8,562 bases of DNA from an uncultured Clostridia bacterium. Its GTDB lineage: Bacteria > Bacillota_A > Clostridia > Christensenellales > Aristaeellaceae. The notes under the pieces are model-generated. The model saw only the letters and a program-made list of their open reading frames with translations. It was not told where the DNA came from and did no database searches. Positions 6,129-8,562 of the stretch are shown here, piece by piece (position 1 is the stretch's first letter; each line of letters opens with the position of its first letter). Where the stretch lies: NCBI GenBank assembly GCA_934645275.1, contig CAKUDW010000076.1:1-8562 (forward strand), written 5' to 3'. The position numbers and the translations under genes are program-made.

Positions 6129-6970
6129 TGAGGCGGTTGGCATTGCTGCTGGCGCTGGCGTTGCTGCTGGCGCTGGCGTTGCTGTTGGCGCTGAGCGGCG
6201 CGCATGCCGAAACGCGGCTGCTGGCGCTGAACGTGGGCAAGGGAGATGCGTTGATCGTGCAGAGCGGCGGTGCGACGCTGCTGATCGACACCGGCAAGGC
6301 CAAAGCCAGCGATAAGCTGTTGGATGCGCTCGAGCGGTTGAATATTGAATATCTGGACGCGGTGTTTATTACGCACACGGATAAGGATCATACCGGCGGA
6401 CTGAAAGCGCTGCGCAAGAGCGACGTGACGATCGGAGAGATCTACGCTTCGAAGTATTATCCGGAAAGCAGCTATGAGAAGCACCCGGCGGTGAAAACTG
6501 CTGAAAAACTGGCGAAGCAGGTCGCGTTTCTGGGCGCGGGCGACGAGCTACGTTTTGGGGATGCGACGCTGCATGTGCTGGCGCCAATCGACGAAATTCC
6601 CGACAATGAGGATGATAATTCGCTGGTGATGTTGCTGGATAGCCCGGACGGCCGGATACTGCTCTGCGGCGATATGGAATTTGCGGAGGAGGAAATGTTG
6701 CTGGATTCGGGTGCGGATGTGAAGTGCGATGTTCTGAAGGTGCCCAACCACGGCGATTCGGACGCGTGCGGCCCAGCTTTGATTCAGGCCTGCGGTGCGC
6801 GTGCGGCGATCATATCCACCAGCTCCGAGGACAAGCCGGGCACGCCCGATCCCGGCGTTACGGCGAATCTGAAACAGGCAGGCGCTGCGGTTTGGGTTAC
6901 GCAGGATTACGAATTTGGTATATTGGCCGTACTCGATGCGGGGACGCTTCGCGTGGAAGGCCAGAATTGA
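6128..6970 (+). CDS. Secreted ComEC-like metallo-beta-lactamase-fold hydrolase
   Basis: The product is 280 residues. The ATG at 6128 shares a base with the TGA of the oxidoreductase gene, and GGAGG (6116-6120) sits 7 nt upstream inside that gene. Residues 1-27 are a signal peptide: RR, a very long Leu/Ala core and an AHA-E cleavage site, so a secreted or surface-held domain is predicted. The remainder is a metallo-beta-lactamase fold of the ComEC/Rec2 C-terminal type: LNVGKGDALIVQ (34-45), LLIDTG (51-56), THTDKDHTGGL (82-92) with the HxDxDH metal site, LLCGDMEF (178-185) and VPNHGDSD (205-212). The ComEC membrane channel is absent, so it is not a DNA-uptake transporter; stand-alone proteins of this type may be phosphodiesterases or nucleases, but the substrate is unknown. 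The signal core is encoded by a tandem 18-bp repeat. Confidence 0.9.
   Translation: MRRLALLLALALLLALALLLALSGAHAETRLLALNVGKGDALIVQSGGATLLIDTGKAKASDKLLDALERLNIEYLDAVFITHTDKDHTGGLKALRKSDVTIGEIYASKYYPESSYEKHPAVKTAEKLAKQVAFLGAGDELRFGDATLHVLAPIDEIPDNEDDNSLVMLLDSPDGRILLCGDMEFAEEEMLLDSGADVKCDVLKVPNHGDSDACGPALIQACGARAAIISTSSEDKPGTPDPGVTANLKQAGAAVWVTQDYEFGILAVLDAGTLRVEGQN
6143..6196 (+). repeat. Three tandem 18-bp repeats in the signal-peptide coding region
   Basis: The unit TTGCTGCTGGCGCTGGCG occurs at 6143-6160 and 6161-6178 identically and at 6179-6196 with four mismatches. Each unit encodes six hydrophobic residues (LLLALA), so a gain or loss of one unit would keep the frame and change only the length of the signal peptide core. 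Confidence 0.9.
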
Positions 6971-6991
6971 TATGAAGAGGGGACGATACAA

Positions 6992-7333
6992 ATGGACGAT
7001 AGAAATTTCTCACAGGAAGATATGGCGCGCAACCGCACGTGGGCTGCACTGGGCTACATCGTGTTTTTCATTCCGCTGATCAAGTGCGGCCGTTCGCCGC
7101 TGGGGCGTTATTGTGCGAACCAGGGGCTGCTGTTGTTGATCGTGGGCGTGCTGCTGCGCATGCTCTTTGGCATATTCGGCGCGGTACCGCTGATTGGCTG
7201 GCTGTTTCTGCTGGTCGGGCGGCTGGCGTGTCTAGCGCTGCTGTTGATTGGCCTGTTGTGCATGATTCAGTTACTGAATTACGACCGCGTGGTGGAACTG
7301 CCATTCATCGGCCCGCTGCGGCTGATTAAGTGA
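6992..7333 (+). CDS. Small membrane protein, three predicted helices (DUF4870/Tic20-like appearance)
   Basis: The product is 113 residues, starting at the ATG at 6992, 9 nt after GAGGGG (6977-6982) and 21 nt after the upstream stop, so it is the third gene of the oxidoreductase operon. Residues 1-15 are polar and cytoplasmic-looking (MDDRNFSQEDMARNR). Hydrophobic segments run at about 16-31, 45-66 and 70-95, with a conserved-looking CANQGLLLL after the first helix and a short tail (LNYDRVVELPFIG). The layout, with a helix ending in FIPLI, an N-Q pair and then two long helices, recalls the DUF4870/Tic20-like family of small bacterial membrane proteins, but no biochemical role is known and the assignment is tentative. 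A hairpin terminator follows 24 nt after the stop. Confidence 0.85.
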   Translation: MDDRNFSQEDMARNRTWAALGYIVFFIPLIKCGRSPLGRYCANQGLLLLIVGVLLRMLFGIFGAVPLIGWLFLLVGRLACLALLLIGLLCMIQLLNYDRVVELPFIGPLRLIK

Positions 7334-7356
7334 AGGATTTATCCATCGAGAGATTG

Positions 7357-7392
7357 CAGCCACGGCGGCTTTGCTCCGCTGTGGCTGTTCTT
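7357..7392 (+). terminator. Terminator of the oxidoreductase operon
   Basis: A 12-bp stem (7357-7368 with 7376-7387, one G-U pair) closes on a 7-nt loop and is followed by TTCTT. The T tract is short and interrupted. It lies 24 nt after the last gene of the operon. Confidence 0.75.
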
Positions 7393-7595
7393 AAAGGATA
7401 AGAATTGGCAAAAACGCACAGAAACCGGCGCAAAGCGCCGTTTCCGGCAGCGCCGTGCTGGCAGCTTCACTGCGCACGGGCTGGTCGCCGCTGCCGGACG
7501 CGGCAGTGCGGCGACTGCTATTAGGCAACGGCGCGACTGCTATCCAGCGTTTTGCGGGCCGGCGGCGCTTGCAGAGAGACGCCAACAATTCTCCT
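7392..7595 (+). repeat. Dispersed intergenic module, copy B, split by a GC-rich hairpin segment
   Basis: This accounts for most of the gene-free stretch 7334-7663. The head (7392-7413) contains GGATAAGAATTGGCAAAA and differs from copy A's head by a single base indel over about 21 nt. The tail (7544-7594) reads CCAGCGTTTTGCGGGCC, 13 nt, GAGAG, then GCCAACAATTCTCC. The AGAATTGGC at the head and GCCAACAATTCT at the tail are inverted ends with a 2-nt difference. Between head and tail lie about 130 nt with no counterpart in copy A. That segment includes a hairpin at 7421-7444, a second one at 7484-7515 (GTCGCCGC pairing with GCGGCGAC) and a direct repeat GCGACTGCTAT at 7511 and 7533. I see no gene in it; the open frames there are GC-rich shadows. 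Confidence 0.65.
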
Positions 7596-7646
7596 GTACC
7601 AGTTGTCAGCGATAACGTGGAACCAGAACCGCAAATCGGGGTCTAT

Positions 7647-7652
7647 GGGAGG
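7647..7652 (+). promoter_or_regulatory. Ribosome binding site suggesting the original start of the broken membrane-protein gene
   Basis: GGGAGG lies 11 nt before a GTG at 7664. The next possible starts in the main frame, TTG at 7680 and ATG at 7698, are 27 and 45 nt away, which is too far for this site. I found no clear promoter upstream of it. Confidence 0.5.
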
Positions 7653-7663
7653 CTAAGATAAAA

Positions 7664-8157
7664 GTGGCAATAACCATAATTGCAACGTTTATTGATCATG
7701 GCGGCATACTTTCTCATTCTGTATGGTGGCGTTGGCTTTATCCAGGATAAGCGTTTTTTCTCTTCCGCGCCGAAGGAGAATCTGGCTGTGATTCCGGATA
7801 AAAAGGAGAGATTTCCTGGTGCGCATATCATTGGCTGGGTTATCGAGGGAATTGCCATATTGGTATTCATGGGAGCCATTGTTCTTGGCGCGCGGGAGGG
7901 TATAAGAAGCGATTTCAGCTTTTTTTCAATTCTTCATGCGATTCCTTATAATGCTCTACTGTATGGAAATTTACGATATACTCTTTTTTGATTGGTTTCT
8001 TCTCTGCCACTCAAACTTCTTTCCTCATTTTTATCCGGAGCTGAAAGGAATCGTAGGGCCGCATATGTTTGGGTACAACAAGAAAGCGCATGTCAGACAC
8101 TTCGTGTTCTATATTCCTGCCTGTGCCATTGTCGCATGGATATGTACGCTTTTTTGA
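7664..8157 (+). pseudogene. Small multi-span membrane protein gene broken by two single-T frameshifts
   Basis: Three frames join into one plausible protein. GTG at 7664 reads VAITIIAT. Dropping one T from TTT at 7688-7690 continues as ATLLIMAAYFLILYGG into the frame that stops at 7991. Dropping one T from the run of seven at 7920-7926 continues as SFFQFFMRFLIMLY into the frame that ends at TGA 8157. With both corrections the length is an exact 164 codons (163 residues). Four hydrophobic segments are visible: the N-terminus, GWVIEGIAILVFMGAIVLG, the FFMRFLIMLY...LFFDWFLL segment and the FVFYIPACAIVAWICTLF end. Between them lie QDKRFF, PFYP-like and FGYNKK polar loops. I do not recognise a function. 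Either the gene is decayed, or these are sequence errors at T runs. The T7 run is the more certain break; the N-terminal one rests on the ribosome binding site and hydrophobicity only. Confidence 0.65.
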
Positions 8158-8210
8158 AGTCCGTGAAGCCAAATTCGGGCTTGCCGAACTGCTTCAACGC
8201 TCCGTGCAAG

Positions 8211-8245
8211 CCAAACGGCGTGACCGTGAAGGTCACGCCGTTTGG
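8211..8245. terminator. Perfect 15-bp hairpin between convergent genes
   Basis: CCAAACGGCGTGACC (8211-8225) and its exact reverse complement (8231-8245) enclose the loop GTGAA. It lies 53 nt past the end of the broken membrane-protein gene and about 117 nt past the end of the convergent regulator gene, so it could serve either. There is no proper T tract on either side, so termination activity is uncertain; it may instead be part of the repeat element that follows. Confidence 0.55.
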
Positions 8246-8293
8246 TATATTTGGCCGTTCGGCACATATCCCTAAAGCGCCGGAGATTTTTTT

Positions 8294-8367
8294 AAGAATG
8301 AGAATTAACAAGACAGACGCGTTGCGGGCCGAAGACTCTTAATGAGAGGCACCGCCAATTCTCATTC
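8294..8367 (+). repeat. Dispersed intergenic module, copy C, with 11-bp perfect inverted ends
   Basis: GAATGAGAATT (8296-8306) and AATTCTCATTC (8357-8367) are perfect inverted repeats. Inside lie AACAAGAC, GCGTTGCGGGCC (8319-8330), 13 nt and GAGAG (8344-8348), then GCCAATTCTC, matching the order and the 13-nt spacing of copies A and B. A run of seven T (8287-8293) directly precedes it. Its right arm overlaps the last codons and stop of the minus-strand regulator gene. The interval 8158-8293 holds only the hairpin at 8211-8245. Confidence 0.65.
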
Positions 8368-8559
8368 GTTTTCCCAGAAAAGCTCATCCAGCGTGCGACC
8401 GAGCGCACGGCAGATGGCGATGCACAGCCGGATAGTGGGGTTGTATTCGCCCTTTTCAATGACGTTGATCGTCTGGCGGGACACACCCACCGCGTCCGCG
8501 AGCTGCTGCTGCGACCAGTCCATGGCGGCGCGGGCGGATTTCATGCGCAGGTTTTTCAT
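8362..8559 (-). CDS. Small XRE-family helix-turn-helix transcriptional regulator
   Basis: The product is 65 residues from the ATG at 8559; its promoter and ribosome binding site are outside the window. It is a single-domain DNA-binding protein of the small Cro/CI (XRE) type found in many Firmicutes as stand-alone regulators, often paired with a small membrane protein. SQQQLADAVGVSRQTINVIE (16-35) is the helix-turn-helix, with the recognition helix at about 27-37, followed by the family's characteristic GEYNPTIRLCIAICRALG (37-54) and a LDELFW end (58-63). The length is complete for this group. The stop codon lies within the right inverted end of an intergenic repeat. It converges on the broken membrane-protein gene; in related loci such regulators and small membrane proteins can be neighbours, but regulation of that gene is not shown here. 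Confidence 0.92.
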   Translation of the reverse strand: MKNLRMKSARAAMDWSQQQLADAVGVSRQTINVIEKGEYNPTIRLCIAICRALGRTLDELFWENE

Positions 8560-8562
8560 GCG

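Noticed and set aside
7511..7543. CRISPR-like direct repeat (GCGACTGCTAT twice)
   Set aside because: There are only two short copies with a 22-nt period, no spacer pattern and no cas genes.
7391..7588. Minus-strand open frame of 65 codons after the small membrane protein gene
   Set aside because: It is contained in repeat copy B and its hairpins, and its composition is that of a GC-rich shadow.
7992..8342. Plus-strand open frame of 116 codons
   Set aside because: It overlaps the better frame of the broken membrane-protein gene and then runs through the perfect hairpin and the repeat module, so it is not a gene.

Overview
The window reads as chromosomal DNA from a GC-rich, low-complexity-poor Firmicute, most likely an uncultured gut-type member of the Clostridia. 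The basis is the order rsmD-coaD-(coiled-coil protein), the strong GGAGG ribosome binding sites, the consensus sigma-A type promoters and the style of the proteins. This placement is an inference; no 16S or marker-tree evidence is available in the window.

Layout. Positions 1-373 hold the 3' end of an alanine racemase gene (alr). A clear promoter at 481-509 then drives a three-gene operon: rsmD (16S rRNA guanine methyltransferase), coaD (phosphopantetheine adenylyltransferase, CoA biosynthesis) and a 213-residue acidic coiled-coil protein of unknown function. The operon ends at a strong hairpin (2251-2292). Convergent to it, on the minus strand, lies a 739-residue protein (2492-4711). It has an N-terminal domain I do not recognise, a proline-rich linker, a long coiled coil and a C-terminal domain that looks like a McrB-type AAA+ module whose ATP-binding motifs have all been lost. 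It has its own near-consensus promoter and a leader of about 130 nt.

A divergent control region (4712-5000), with a perfect 14-bp palindrome between two promoters, separates it from a plus-strand operon. That operon encodes a Gfo/Idh/MocA oxidoreductase, a secreted ComEC-like metallo-beta-lactamase-fold hydrolase and a small three-helix membrane protein, and it ends at a hairpin (7357-7392). The remainder (7334-8562) is accessory in character: repeat-derived intergenic DNA, a small membrane-protein gene broken by two single-T frameshifts, more repeat DNA, and a minus-strand XRE-type small regulator at the window edge.

The two most unusual points are the apparently ATP-dead McrB-like protein and a dispersed intergenic module. 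The module is present three times in the window (2380-2434 minus, 7392-7595 plus, 8294-8366 plus), each time beyond a terminator hairpin, and shares the arrangement GCGTTTGCGGGYC-13 nt-GAGAG. No tRNA, rRNA, CRISPR array, transposase or recognised riboswitch was seen.
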